This document shows, one piece after another, positions 33,213-42,578 of a DNA stretch of 64,000 nt. This stretch comes from Natrinema amylolyticus_A (GTDB taxonomy: Archaea > Halobacteriota > Halobacteria > Halobacteriales > Natrialbaceae). The DNA is taken from the NCBI RefSeq assembly GCF_042678045.1, contig NZ_JBHUDI010000013.1, forward strand, positions 1 to 64,000. The letters run 5' to 3'. The translations under genes and the position numbers were made by a program. The notes beneath the pieces are model-generated. The model had not been told where the DNA came from and did not search any database. It saw nothing but the letters and a program-made list of their open reading frames with translations. Every line of letters starts with the position of its first letter. The first letter of the stretch is position 1.

Positions 33213-34575
33213 ATCGGAGCGCATTCACGACGTCGTCGGTATCGGACTGGGGCCGTTTAATCTCGGTCTCACAGCTCTGCTGGACGGCGTCGAGGAATCC
33301 GTCGATGCCGTCTTCCTCGAACGAGAGCCCGACTTCGACTGGCACGAGGGCATGCTACTCGAGGGGGCAACCCTCGAGGTGCCGTTCATCGCCGATCTCG
33401 TGACGCTTGCGGACCCGACGAACCCCCACAGCTACCTCAACTATCTGCGGGAGACGGGGCGCATCTACGAGTTCTACTTCTACGAGACGTTCCAGACGCC
33501 TCGTCGTGAGTACAACGACTATCTCAAGTGGGTCAGCGAGACCCTCGACAGTTGCCGGTTCAGCCGCGAGGTGACTACAGTCCGATGGAACGACGAGCAC
33601 GACCACTACGTCGTCGTGGCTCGCCACCCGGAGACGGACGAGCAGTTCGAATACCGTGCTAAGAACCTCGCACTCGGAATCGGTTCGCGACCGCAGATTC
33701 CGGAGCCGCTTCAGGGGCATCCGGAGGAGGATGTCTTCCACACGGCACACTATCGGTACAACCGCGAGCGCGTAATGGACGCCGAGTCGGTCACGGTCGT
33801 GGGATCGGGACAAAGTGCCGCCGAGGTGTTCCAGGACCTGCTGGAACGCCAGCCGGATGGCGACTACCGGTTAGACTGGCTGACCCGCTCGGATGGCTTC
33901 TTCCCGATGGAATACTCCAAGCTGGGGCTGCAACATTTCACCCCCGAGTACGAGCAGTATGTCTACGACCTCCCCCAAGAGGTCAAGGACGATCTCATCC
34001 CGAATCAGGGCCTGCTTTACAAGGGGGTCGACCCGGAAACGAGCGCCGAAATCTACGATCTTCTCTATCACCGCTCGATCGGCGACCGCGAGCCCGACGT
34101 CGGGCTCTTCGCGATGACCGAGGTACGGGACATCGTCGACACGGATGGCGCATACGCTCTCGACTGTCATCAGTGGCAGACCGAAGAGTCCTTCGTCCAC
34201 GAGAGCGAGGTCGTCGTCCTCGGAACCGGCTACGAGCGTCCGATTCCAGGCTTTCTCGAGCCGCTCGAAGCGGCGATCAGGTGGGACGACAAGGGCCGGT
34301 TCGAGGTGACCGAGGACCATCGACTTGAGGTCGACGTGGCGGGGGACGTCTTCCTCCAGAACGCCGAGGTCCACACCCACGGGGTCGGGGTCCCCGACCT
34401 CGGGCTCGGCTGTTATCGGAACACGAAGTTCGTCAATCGCCTCGTCGGCCGTGAAGCCTACCCTGAGGACACTGACACCGTCTACCAGGACTTCGCTGTG
34501 GAACAATTCGTCGAAGATGCACCGTCTGCCTCCCGTCAGCACGGGAGCGAAGCGATCCCAACCAACGACGACTAA
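33205..34575 (+). CDS. Amine N-monooxygenase (RhbE/IucD type)
   Basis: 456 residues, flavin-dependent N-hydroxylating monooxygenase. FAD site G-I-G-L-G-P-F-N-L-G-L at residues ~12-22; NADPH site V-V-G-S-G-Q-S-A-A-E-V-F at ~195-206; and a C-terminal motif with G-T-G-Y-E-R-P. It should hydroxylate the terminal amine of 1,3-diaminopropane (or lysine/ornithine in relatives). Overlaps the acyltransferase gene by eight bases. A typical length; the acidic tail after ~435 is unconserved. Confidence 0.9.
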   Translation: MTESERIHDVVGIGLGPFNLGLTALLDGVEESVDAVFLEREPDFDWHEGMLLEGATLEVPFIADLVTLADPTNPHSYLNYLRETGRIYEFYFYETFQTPRREYNDYLKWVSETLDSCRFSREVTTVRWNDEHDHYVVVARHPETDEQFEYRAKNLALGIGSRPQIPEPLQGHPEEDVFHTAHYRYNRERVMDAESVTVVGSGQSAAEVFQDLLERQPDGDYRLDWLTRSDGFFPMEYSKLGLQHFTPEYEQYVYDLPQEVKDDLIPNQGLLYKGVDPETSAEIYDLLYHRSIGDREPDVGLFAMTEVRDIVDTDGAYALDCHQWQTEESFVHESEVVVLGTGYERPIPGFLEPLEAAIRWDDKGRFEVTEDHRLEVDVAGDVFLQNAEVHTHGVGVPDLGLGCYRNTKFVNRLVGREAYPEDTDTVYQDFAVEQFVEDAPSASRQHGSEAIPTNDD

Positions 34576-34577
34576 CA

Positions 34578-36419
34578 ATGAACCCGAACGACACGACGCT
34601 ACAGGACGCACTGGACAGCGAAACGTGGGAAACGGTCGAACGCCGCCTCCTCACGAAGATGCTCGAGGAGTTCACGTATGAGGAGATCATCACGCCGCGA
34701 AAAGTCGACGCCGACGACGAGCGCGCCACCTACCGCTTCGACCTCGGTGGGACATCGTACCGATTCGAGGCGACGGAGCGGCTGATGGATAGTCTCCACG
34801 TCTACGGCGACACTATCGAACGTCGTGATGGGGGCGAGGACTGGACCGAGTTCACGGATCCGCTCGGGCTCCTTCGCGACCTCGGCGAAACCACCGATCT
34901 CGACGGACTGACCGAAGGGAACCTCGTCCGCGAGTACAAGCGGACACTTCTCGCCGATGCCCACGTCGAGGCACGCAAGCAGGACCGTGACGATTTTGAT
35001 CCGCTGGCCCTCGAGTATGCCGAACTCGAAGGGGAGATGGAGGGTCACCCATGGATCACGTACAACAAGGGCCGTCTCGGCTGGGGGTACGACGACTACC
35101 AGGCGTTCGCTCCCGAGCAAAAGAACCCGGTGACGCTCTCGTGGGTCGCCGTCCGCAAGGAAAAGGCGACCTTCGTCGCTACCGAAGACATCGATCACGA
35201 CTCGCTCGTCCAGCGCGAGCTTGGGTCCCGCTACGAGGAGTTCCGTGATCGACTGGCCGCACAGGGGCTCGATCCGGACGCCTACTACTTCCTGCCGGTT
35301 CATGACTGGCAGTGGGAGAACAGTATCGTCCCGTTGTTCCCCGATCACATCGCCGCGGACGATATCGTAGCACTCGGCGAGGGGCCCGACGAGTACCTGC
35401 CACAGCAGTCGGTCCGCACCTTCGTCAACGTCGACAACGAGGAGAAACACCACGTGAAAGTCCCGATGCGGATCCTCAACACGCTGGTCTGGCGTGGGCT
35501 CCCCGGCGAGCGGACCGAACTCGCTCCGACCGTCACCGAGTATATCAAGGGAATCTACGAGGAAGACGAGTTCCTGCAAGACCGAGAACTCATCCTCCCA
35601 GGAGAGGTTGCAGGCATCAACTACGATCACTCGGAGTTTACCGACATCGAGGGGTCGCCCTATCAGTACCACGAACTGCTGGGCACTATCTGGCGAGAAT
35701 CCATTTACACCTTCCTCGAGGACGACGAGGAGGCTATCACGCTCTCCTCGCTGATGCACGTCGACGGCGAGGGCGAGCCCTACATCTCGCAATTGGTCGC
35801 GGAGTCGGGGCTTACACTCGACGAGTGGCTCGCGGAATTCTTCGATACGGTTCTCCCACCACTTTTGCACTTCCTCTATCGCTACGGCACGGTCTTCTCC
35901 CCCCACGGACAGAATACGATCCTGGTCGTCGAAGACGGGGTCCCCTCGCGTCTCGCGGTCAAGGACTTCGTCGACGACGTGAACGTGAGCAACCAGCCGC
36001 TTCCCGAACTCGACGCACTCCCAGACGAGATGCACGACGTGCTCCGAAAGGAGCCGCCGGAAGGACTCTGCCAGTTCATCTTCTGTGGACTGTTCGTCTG
36101 CGTTCTCCGGTACGTCGTGGATCTTCTCGAGGAACACGAGAACTATCCTGAAGAACGATTTTGGGCACACGCCCGGGAGACGATCCTCGACTATCAGTCG
36201 CAGTTCCCCGAACTGGAAGAGCGGTTCGAGCTCTTCGATCTGCTCCAGCCGGAGTTCACGAAGCTCAGCCTCAATCGAAACCGAATCTTCGACTACGGTT
36301 ACGACGACGCGCCCGGTCGACCCCACGCCTCCGAACACGGCACAGTGACGAACCCGCTCTACGAGGTCGCATCCGATACGCCGGAGAGCGCGACCGAGCC
36401 GAGCCCCGCTGACGACTAG
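34578..36419 (+). CDS. IucA/IucC-family siderophore synthetase (second)
   Basis: 613 residues with the same synthetase core: G-H-P-W-I-T-Y-N-K-G-R-L-G-W, F-L-P-V-H-D-W-Q-W, H-V-K-V-P-M-R-I-L-N-T-L-V-W-R-G, S-P-H-G-Q-N. The C-terminal ~150 residues are the FhuF-like domain. Corresponds to RhbF in position. Two bases separate it from the hydroxylase. It is clearly diverged from the synthetase at 30745, as expected of type A/type C pairs acting in sequence on citrate. Confidence 0.9.
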   Translation: MNPNDTTLQDALDSETWETVERRLLTKMLEEFTYEEIITPRKVDADDERATYRFDLGGTSYRFEATERLMDSLHVYGDTIERRDGGEDWTEFTDPLGLLRDLGETTDLDGLTEGNLVREYKRTLLADAHVEARKQDRDDFDPLALEYAELEGEMEGHPWITYNKGRLGWGYDDYQAFAPEQKNPVTLSWVAVRKEKATFVATEDIDHDSLVQRELGSRYEEFRDRLAAQGLDPDAYYFLPVHDWQWENSIVPLFPDHIAADDIVALGEGPDEYLPQQSVRTFVNVDNEEKHHVKVPMRILNTLVWRGLPGERTELAPTVTEYIKGIYEEDEFLQDRELILPGEVAGINYDHSEFTDIEGSPYQYHELLGTIWRESIYTFLEDDEEAITLSSLMHVDGEGEPYISQLVAESGLTLDEWLAEFFDTVLPPLLHFLYRYGTVFSPHGQNTILVVEDGVPSRLAVKDFVDDVNVSNQPLPELDALPDEMHDVLRKEPPEGLCQFIFCGLFVCVLRYVVDLLEEHENYPEERFWAHARETILDYQSQFPELEERFELFDLLQPEFTKLSLNRNRIFDYGYDDAPGRPHASEHGTVTNPLYEVASDTPESATEPSPADD

Positions 36420-36422
36420 ACC

Positions 36423-37619
36423 ATGCGCGGTGCGCTAGCACAGCGGCTCAGGGCAGTGTTCGTCGCCGACCAGGAGCCGCCGCTGTGGACGCGCGCCTTT
36501 CTGCTCGTTTGCGGGACGCAGCTGCTCGCGTACAGCAGTTACGCTGCGATCCACCCGACGTTTGCGGTCTATCTGGAAACGATCACGCATAGCGAGTCGC
36601 TCATCGGCGTCGCCTTCGGCGCGTTCACGTTTGCAGCCGTGGTTGCACGGCCCGTCGCTGGATGGCTGCTCGACCGCGTCGGTCGACGTGGCGTCCAGGC
36701 AATAGCTGCCGTCGCACTTGCGGGTACGACCCTCTCATTTACGTGGGCAACCGTAATCTGGGTCGCGATCGGCCTTCGGGTACTCCACGGGATAGCCTGG
36801 GGTGTCAGCAGTACCGCGACACCGACGATTGCTGCCGACGTGGTACCATCCGCCCGTCAATCCGAAGGGTTCGCGTACTTCGGTATCGTGCCGAACATTG
36901 CACTTATGGTGCTGCCACCGGCTGGCCTGTGGATAGCACACCGCTACGGGTTCGTGATGCAGTTCGCTGGCGCAGCCCTGCTCGCGCTCCTCGTGTTGGG
37001 GCCGCTGGCTGCACTCGAGGAGACGACACCGGCGGCACGCAGTGATGGCGAGTTCTACGCGCCGGAGGCGCTCCCGGCCGCCACTCTGGTTGCACTCGGG
37101 AGCATCCCCGTTGGGGCGATTGACGCGCTACTGCCGCTCTATGCTCCCACCGTCGGACTCGATAATGCTGGCTTGTTCTTTACAGTCATGGGTGGGGCGA
37201 TTCTCCTTACACGTGCGGTTCGTGGGCGACTCCCAGGCACGATACCCGCGTTGCTCGTGGTGTCGTTTGTCTGTCAGGCTGTCGGGCTGGCGCTTCTTGC
37301 GCTTGCTCCGCGTCTCCTGGTCGTCAGTAGACTTCCACTTGGCTTGCTGGCAGGAGCAGCAGTATTCGGGGTTGGATTCGCGCTCGTGTTCCCGCTCCTA
37401 CAGAGTGTTGCAGTTGCAGCGACGCCAGAGTCGCAAAACGGGAGTGCGACTGCGACAATCCTGATCGGGATGGATCTGGGAGTCGGTTTCGGCGCGATCG
37501 GGTTCGGAATACTTGGTGACTTGGTCAGTTTCACATCGATGTACACAGCCGCCGCAGTTGTTTCCCTTACCGGAGTGTTGGCAACCATTATGATCAGTCT
37601 AGAGGATTCACTACACTGA
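36423..37619 (+). CDS. MFS transporter, probable siderophore exporter
   Basis: 398 residues with about twelve hydrophobic segments. The loop after helix 2 holds R-P-V-A-G-W-L-L-D-R-V-G-R-R, the MFS motif A, and the symmetric region in the second half is present. It starts three bases after the last synthetase, so it is almost certainly co-transcribed. Export of the finished siderophore is the likely job; in rhizobial clusters an MFS-type RhtX imports it, so import is possible. No TonB-type receptor is expected in archaea. Confidence 0.75.
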   Translation: MRGALAQRLRAVFVADQEPPLWTRAFLLVCGTQLLAYSSYAAIHPTFAVYLETITHSESLIGVAFGAFTFAAVVARPVAGWLLDRVGRRGVQAIAAVALAGTTLSFTWATVIWVAIGLRVLHGIAWGVSSTATPTIAADVVPSARQSEGFAYFGIVPNIALMVLPPAGLWIAHRYGFVMQFAGAALLALLVLGPLAALEETTPAARSDGEFYAPEALPAATLVALGSIPVGAIDALLPLYAPTVGLDNAGLFFTVMGGAILLTRAVRGRLPGTIPALLVVSFVCQAVGLALLALAPRLLVVSRLPLGLLAGAAVFGVGFALVFPLLQSVAVAATPESQNGSATATILIGMDLGVGFGAIGFGILGDLVSFTSMYTAAAVVSLTGVLATIMISLEDSLH

Positions 37620-37860
37620 GGTCATTGATAATCGCTGGCCGCACTATCCGCAGTATGCGCGATTCGTCGGTCTCGATGATCCCACGGAAGATCAGCTCGA
37701 TACGGTCGCCGAGGCGGCCTGCGTCGAGGAGGAGACGATTCTCAATGAGCCGTTCCCGGTCGAACCCGCGATGGTTCGGGGCGCTGTTAACCGTGAACGG
37801 GCTCGGCAAACGCCACAAGTAGCGCGCCCCGTATCAGAGCGAGACCGCTTGACGATCTAG
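37603..37860 (+). pseudogene. C-terminal fragment of an unidentified gene
   Basis: An open frame with host-like codon use but no good start reads D-N-R-W-P-H-Y-P-Q-Y-A-R-F, G-L-D-D-P-T-E-D-Q-L-D-T-V-A and ends R-D-R-L-T-I before a TAG. It overlaps the end of the transporter gene. It looks like the last ~80 residues of a longer protein whose 5' part was lost when the operon was joined here. I do not recognise the family. Confidence 0.4.
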
Positions 37861-37879
37861 CTTCCAGTGAGCCCTCCTG

Positions 37880-39148
37880 TCATGCGGGCGGACGATCCCA
37901 CACGTCAACCTGCACATCCAGTCCCGCCTGCCGAAGCCTGTCAGCAAGTGGGTCACCGATACCTGACGCCGGCGTGAGAATCCCACCCGCGAGCGGTGAG
38001 TCGGTCTGGTCGCGCACTAGGCACATCGCAGCTTCGCTGAGCATCTTTGCAGTCGCGCCGTACCCCGGATCCCGATCGGCGCTAATCTGACTCTCCACGA
38101 CGAACGGGCCGTCAGTGGCGGTCCCACGGCCGAGTACACGGACGGTGAAATACCCACTTTCGATTTGCTCTCTCGTCGGCCCCTCGCCCGGATCCGGGAA
38201 CACGAATCGACGTAATCCTTCTCGTGTCGGTCCAAACGCCATCCCAGCAGTAGCGACCGTGATCCCCGCCCAGACAGCGTTTGCACGTGCCAGGCCGCCG
38301 AGGCCGTCGCCCATGGGCAGCACTTCTGTGCACTCGAACTCACGCCCCCACGGATACCCGAGCAGCGCGTTGCTGCGTCGAACGACCCGTTCGTTCACCA
38401 CCGCCATCGGCGAGGGAGCTGTCCACACCGATCGTAGAGAGTCCTTTTTTGGTACGGACTGTGCGCCCGGATCGACGCCGTCGCGCTCGCCTTTCGGTGC
38501 CAACGAGTACGGGTTCCGAAGCGTCTGCTGGGCCAGCGGGTCGGTCGACGCAGCGCGAAACATTTCGATTGCACTGGCCATCGTGCCACCGCTCACACTA
38601 CCGCGACTGTCCTCCAGATAGATTTGTGCCATATCACACGGAGTCCCGAACTCGTCGATGGCGAACGATTGAACGAGTTTCGTACCGAGGTCGCTAGGGA
38701 TCGAGTCGAATCCACAGCTGTGGACAATTCGAGTGTCTGCCTCGACCGCGTCGTCGTGGTATCGATCGATCATCTCCCGCACCCAGTTCACCTCGCCCGT
38801 CAGATCACAGTAATCCGTTTCAGCAGCGATGCATGCCTCGACGAGTGGTGTACCATATTTCGTGTACGGGCCGACAGTCGTACAAACGACACGCGTGTCT
38901 TCGGCGATGGCGTGAAGACTTTCAGGCTCGGTTGCGTCGCCGAGGACGATCGGGATCTCATCCCACGCAGAACGCCGTTCTCCAAGTGCTGTTTCCAATT
39001 TGTGGAGTCGACTCTCGCTGCGACCGCCGAGTGCGAGCGAGAGCTGGTCTGGTGTGTATTGTTCAGTGAGATACTCCGCGACGAGGCGGCCAACGACGCC
39101 GGTTGCCCCCCAGACGACGAGATCGTGCTGCCGGTCAGTGTTCGACAT
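37880..39148 (-). CDS. Saccharopine dehydrogenase-like NAD(P)-binding protein (trans-acting enoyl reductase type)
   Basis: 422 residues from the ATG at 39148. N-terminal Rossmann motif V-W-G-A-T-G-V-V-G-R-L-V-A-E-Y-L, then L-A-L-G-G-R-S, and V-V-C-T-T-V-G-P-Y-T-K-Y-G, with Y-C-D-L-T-G-E later. These are typical of the saccharopine-dehydrogenase-like family that includes mycobacterial trans-acting enoyl reductases, which reduce polyketide or isoprenoid double bonds. Haloarchaeal members are common and uncharacterised. Converges on the siderophore operon. Confidence 0.8.
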   Translation of the reverse strand: MSNTDRQHDLVVWGATGVVGRLVAEYLTEQYTPDQLSLALGGRSESRLHKLETALGERRSAWDEIPIVLGDATEPESLHAIAEDTRVVCTTVGPYTKYGTPLVEACIAAETDYCDLTGEVNWVREMIDRYHDDAVEADTRIVHSCGFDSIPSDLGTKLVQSFAIDEFGTPCDMAQIYLEDSRGSVSGGTMASAIEMFRAASTDPLAQQTLRNPYSLAPKGERDGVDPGAQSVPKKDSLRSVWTAPSPMAVVNERVVRRSNALLGYPWGREFECTEVLPMGDGLGGLARANAVWAGITVATAGMAFGPTREGLRRFVFPDPGEGPTREQIESGYFTVRVLGRGTATDGPFVVESQISADRDPGYGATAKMLSEAAMCLVRDQTDSPLAGGILTPASGIGDPLADRLRQAGLDVQVDVWDRPPA

Positions 39149-39189
39149 AGGTATCGGTTGCAATTAGTTATCCATGGCCTCAACTGTTG

Positions 39190-39440
39190 GGTCAACTACC
39201 CCGACCTGACCTGACGCTCGCTTACGCTCGCGTCTAAGAACGGGGCTTGTCCGTGGACTCCCAGTCTGGCGACTCGAATGGGTCTCGGATGTGTCCGTTC
39301 CGTTCCCGTTCAGCGTCCCAGATTGAGGGCGAGTTGACCGTCGCCTAACCCCGAGGGACGTTCGCCCTCGGGTACAGTTATCAGCCTCTTTCCGATGTCC
39401 CTGGCAGCGTTGATTTCAGTTCCCATGAACGAAGTTATCT
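39190..39440 (-). mobile_element. TnpB C-terminal relic of an IS200/IS605-type element
   Basis: On the minus strand the codons read E-I-N-A-A-R-D-I-G-K-R-L, then G-Q-L-A-L, and after a one-base shift S-G-T-L-N-G-N-G-T. This matches the end of haloarchaeal TnpB proteins (N-A-A-K-N-I-G...A-L-K-S-G-T-L-N). RuvC and zinc-finger parts are missing and the frame is broken, so it is a dead remnant. The rest of 39149-39615 holds nothing recognisable. Confidence 0.6.
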
Positions 39441-39615
39441 ACGCGATTTTCCGACCGTGGGCTGAAAGAAACCAGTGAATCCGGGAGTGAACTCTCCCTG
39501 CCTGGAGCACCGACGAGTTTCCGCCGCCGTGGTGAATACACCCTCCGCATCTCGCACGCTGGTTCTGACAGCCTTCAAAGAGGTTGATTCGGGGACTTGC
39601 AAATAGATAGCGCAA

Positions 39616-39864
39616 ATGCAGCACGGATCGACGTCTGTTTCCAGAAGCATTCTGCTTGTCCGCACGGACCCGTGCGTCCCGAATCCGGCCGCGGCACGAT
39701 CCATGCTCGAGACGGCGCTTGAACCGCTCTCCGAGTTTGATATTGATACTACCGAGGTTCGCGAGCAGGCAGAGGAGATTCAGCGCCAAAAACAACAGGT
39801 CGCACAACAGTTACAACAGATACAGGAGCAACAGGACGAACCTGTCCGGGGTATGTTCCGGTAG
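39616..39864 (+). pseudogene. C-terminal fragment of a PAC2-family protein
   Basis: 82 codons if the ATG at 39616 is used, but only the part from ~39690 looks genuine: A-R-S-M-L-E-T-A-L-E-P-L, D-I-D-T-T-E-V-R-E-Q-A-E-E-I, a Gln-rich coiled coil and a R-G-M-F-R end. This is the usual C-terminal tail of archaeal PAC2 (proteasome-assembly-chaperone-like) proteins of ~245 residues. The PAC2 domain is absent. Confidence 0.5.
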
Positions 39865-39925
39865 TAGGAAATCACCGATCCAGATCGACCCGCACGAAGG
39901 ATTGATTGCTGTTTCACCCGAATAC

Positions 39926-41335
39926 GTGGCTGTGACAGTATCCGGCGCCGGCTTTCACTCGCTGACCACCGAAGTCCACGACCACCGTCCGACGGTCGAG
40001 GGTTCGATCCCCGACTGGCTCTCCGGGACGCTGATTCGCAACGGTCCCGCCCGTTTCGAGGTCGGCGATCGCCGCGTCAACCACTGGTTTGACGGTCTAG
40101 CGATGCTTCGCCGCTACGCCTTCAACGACGGTTCGCTCCGCTACTCGAACCGGTTCCTCCGCACCGATGCCTACGCGGAGGCAATGGACGGTCGGCTGAC
40201 CGGCCAGTTCGGCACTGACACGCGTGGCTGGCGTCGTATCCTCGAGACCGTAACCTCTCTGGGAATCCCCGATCCGACCGACAACGCGAACGTTCACGTT
40301 ACCCGCATCGACGGCGAATACGTTGCACTCACCGAGACCCCACGCCGGATCGCCTTCGATCCCGAGACGCTCGAGACACGCGGGCACTTTCGATTCCACG
40401 ACGACCTACCCGAACACATCACGGCCGCGCATTTAGTCGACGACCCCCACCGGGACGAACTGGTCGGCTTCGCCACGCAGTTCGGTCGGACACCACAGTA
40501 TCACCTCTATCGTCTTCCGACTGGGTGTCGGACGCGGGAGGTCATCGCCTCCATCGACGCGAACGGGCCGGCGTATATCCACGACTGCAGCGTCACCGCC
40601 GACCACGTCATCATCGTGGAGTCGCCGCTCGTTCTGTCGGTGTCTCAGGCACTGAATCCGTTTACCGAGGGTGCGATCGATATGCTCGACTGGCAGCCAG
40701 AGCGCGACACGCGCGTGCTCGTGGTCGATCGGAATACTGGCGACATTGTAGCCGATCCGACGCTCGATCCAGCCTTCACCTTCCACCATGTCAACGCCTA
40801 CGTCGACGGCGAGACGATCGTCCTTGACCTCGTGGAGTTCCCGGACGGCGGCATCGTCGACACGATGTCGCTGTCCGAACTCGACGGCGACGGCTTTCCC
40901 GCCGTACCTGATGCCCACCTGATGCGGTACCGCATTGACCCCGATGCGAACACGGTCAGTCGGACACGACTCTACGATGGCGCGATGGAGATGCCACGCG
41001 TCGCCCGCTCGGTCGTCGGCCAACACCACCGCTACGCGTACGGCCAAGCGACCGACCGCGCAGGGGCGAACGGACTTGTCAAAGTGGATTGTGAGACAGG
41101 CACTGCAAGGGAGTGGTGGAAGCAGTCGGTCTACATCGAGGAACCAGTTCCCGTCCAGCATCCTGATGCCGACACCGAAGACGAGGGAGTCGTGCTCGCG
41201 ACGGCGCTGAACCTCAAACGTGAGCGGACGGAACTCATGGTCTTTGACGCAGCGACGCTAGCTGTTCAGGCGCGGGCCGTTCTCCCACACGCGGAGCCCT
41301 TCGGCTTCCACGGCCGTTTCTTCAAAAACGTGTAG
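39926..41335 (+). CDS. Carotenoid cleavage oxygenase
   Basis: ~469 residues from GTG at 39926 (GTG at 39932 also possible). RPE65/CCD-type seven-bladed propeller: L-S-G-T-L-I-R-N-G-P-A-R-F-E start, N-H-W-F-D-G-L-A-M-L, and the four iron histidines expected in H-I-T-A-A-H, I-H-D-C-S-V-T, F-H-H-V-N-A-Y and the final G-F-H-G-R-F. Such enzymes cleave carotenoids, for example beta-carotene to retinal for rhodopsins. No rhodopsin or phytoene genes are in view, so the substrate is open. Confidence 0.85.
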   Translation: MAVTVSGAGFHSLTTEVHDHRPTVEGSIPDWLSGTLIRNGPARFEVGDRRVNHWFDGLAMLRRYAFNDGSLRYSNRFLRTDAYAEAMDGRLTGQFGTDTRGWRRILETVTSLGIPDPTDNANVHVTRIDGEYVALTETPRRIAFDPETLETRGHFRFHDDLPEHITAAHLVDDPHRDELVGFATQFGRTPQYHLYRLPTGCRTREVIASIDANGPAYIHDCSVTADHVIIVESPLVLSVSQALNPFTEGAIDMLDWQPERDTRVLVVDRNTGDIVADPTLDPAFTFHHVNAYVDGETIVLDLVEFPDGGIVDTMSLSELDGDGFPAVPDAHLMRYRIDPDANTVSRTRLYDGAMEMPRVARSVVGQHHRYAYGQATDRAGANGLVKVDCETGTAREWWKQSVYIEEPVPVQHPDADTEDEGVVLATALNLKRERTELMVFDAATLAVQARAVLPHAEPFGFHGRFFKNV

Positions 41336-41479
41336 TTCAATAGTATACACCAGTAGTGCAGCCGATCAGTATTGCTGTTCGAAGCTGAATTCGTCGTGCT
41401 TGCACGAATACGATTTGATACCAGCCTCGTCACAGCGCAAGCTAAAAAACGAAGGTAGGTCGCGTTCGCTACTCAGTCA

Positions 41480-42067
41480 TCAGAAGGACTGGCCACCGCC
41501 TTGTGACGACGGCATCTGGCCGCCCATACCCATCTGCTGTGACTGTCCCTGCTGTGCGACCTGCTGGCTCGCCTGTTGGATCGTCTGGGAGACCTGCTGG
41601 GCCTGCTGGATAACCTGCTGGACGCCCGGAGCCTGGGACTGCTGGAGTTGCTGTGTACTCTGCTGGAGTGCTTGTTGGGTGCACTGGCCGAACGTCTGTG
41701 CGAAGTCTGATTGCCGCAGGAGAAGGGTCTTCTGGAGGTGGATGATCTGGGTGAGGTCAGCCAGCATCCCGGAGGTGAACCGGTCGCCAGCCTTCATCGC
41801 CTGTCCGTGCGCCCACTCGGCGTCCGACTCGAGCTCCTCGAGCCGGTAAATGGCCTGCGAGACCTGCTGTGGGACGGCTTGGTCGAACGACTGGGGCTGC
41901 TGAGACTGCTGTCCAGTCTGTTGCTGTGGCTGCTGAGACTGCTGTCCGGTCTGTTGTTGTGGCTGCTGTTGATATTGCTGTCTGCTCCGTTGTGGCTGCT
42001 GCTGGCGTCCGGTTCGCTGTTGAGTTGGCTGTCCCATTTGCTGTTGCGGTGGCTGTTGGTGTGACAT
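41480..42067 (-). CDS. Glutamine-rich low-complexity protein
   Basis: 195 residues, about one third Gln. Residues 1-60 consist of Q-Q-P-Q-Q-Q-T-G-Q-Q-S repeats; two copies of an 11-residue repeat are visible. Residues ~62-125 form an ordinary helical segment (I-Y-R-L-E-E-L-E-S-D-A-E-W-A-H, L-T-Q-I-I-H-L-Q-K-T-L-L-L-R), and the C-terminus is again Gln-rich and then Gly/Met/Ser-rich. Such prion-like composition is unusual among acidic haloarchaeal proteins. Haloarchaeal relatives of the helical core are known to me only as hypothetical. Confidence 0.75.
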   Translation of the reverse strand: MSHQQPPQQQMGQPTQQRTGRQQQPQRSRQQYQQQPQQQTGQQSQQPQQQTGQQSQQPQSFDQAVPQQVSQAIYRLEELESDAEWAHGQAMKAGDRFTSGMLADLTQIIHLQKTLLLRQSDFAQTFGQCTQQALQQSTQQLQQSQAPGVQQVIQQAQQVSQTIQQASQQVAQQGQSQQMGMGGQMPSSQGGGQSF

Positions 42068-42578
42068 GGTTCTCTGGACGGTATCCTACGAGGTCAGGGA
42101 TTCAGCAGCGTGTTGCCTCGTAGGGTATTGCGACCAGTCCCGCCGTCTCAATAAATACCTGGGCTACTGTTTCTCCCACTCGATCTACTGTTTTTCCACT
42201 CGATTTCCTGGTATGCCTGTTCCTGTCCATTCAGGCTTCCTGCTCGAGACTACTGGCTCTTCAAGAGAGAGTTACCGGGCGTGTTCACACAGTATAGTAC
42301 TATCACGCTAGATTACACCGCTGCTGACGGGATTCATCTGCGTCGACCGAAGAGACTCACTGACGCCTCGGATAACGGCGGAAAAGACACGATTCCCCGA
42401 TGTCGACAGTCGCTCTTCTGACTCTCGCGCTCGAGCGGTCAACTGTATCGAGGACGCAGATTCGAACGAACTGCACGAGTTGTCGATACTACCTGGCATC
42501 TCTCGACCCAATATATGAGATTTGCTAACAGTGAGCAATGGTTTAAGTGCCGTAACGCATAGCTTCCACTAGAGAGCT
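42068..42578. other. Intergenic region upstream of EF-1alpha gene
   Basis: No convincing gene in 510 bases. A plus-strand frame at ~42330-42525 reads plausibly (L-H-E-L-S-I-L-P-G-I-S-R-P-N-I at its end) but lacks a start and may be a fragment. A TTTAAG element at 42542 precedes the EF-1alpha ATG by ~35 bases. Confidence 0.3.

Noticed and set aside
34599..36338. 579-codon minus-strand frame opposite the second siderophore synthetase
   Set aside because: Same reason: antisense of a strongly supported gene; no family pattern and no promoter.
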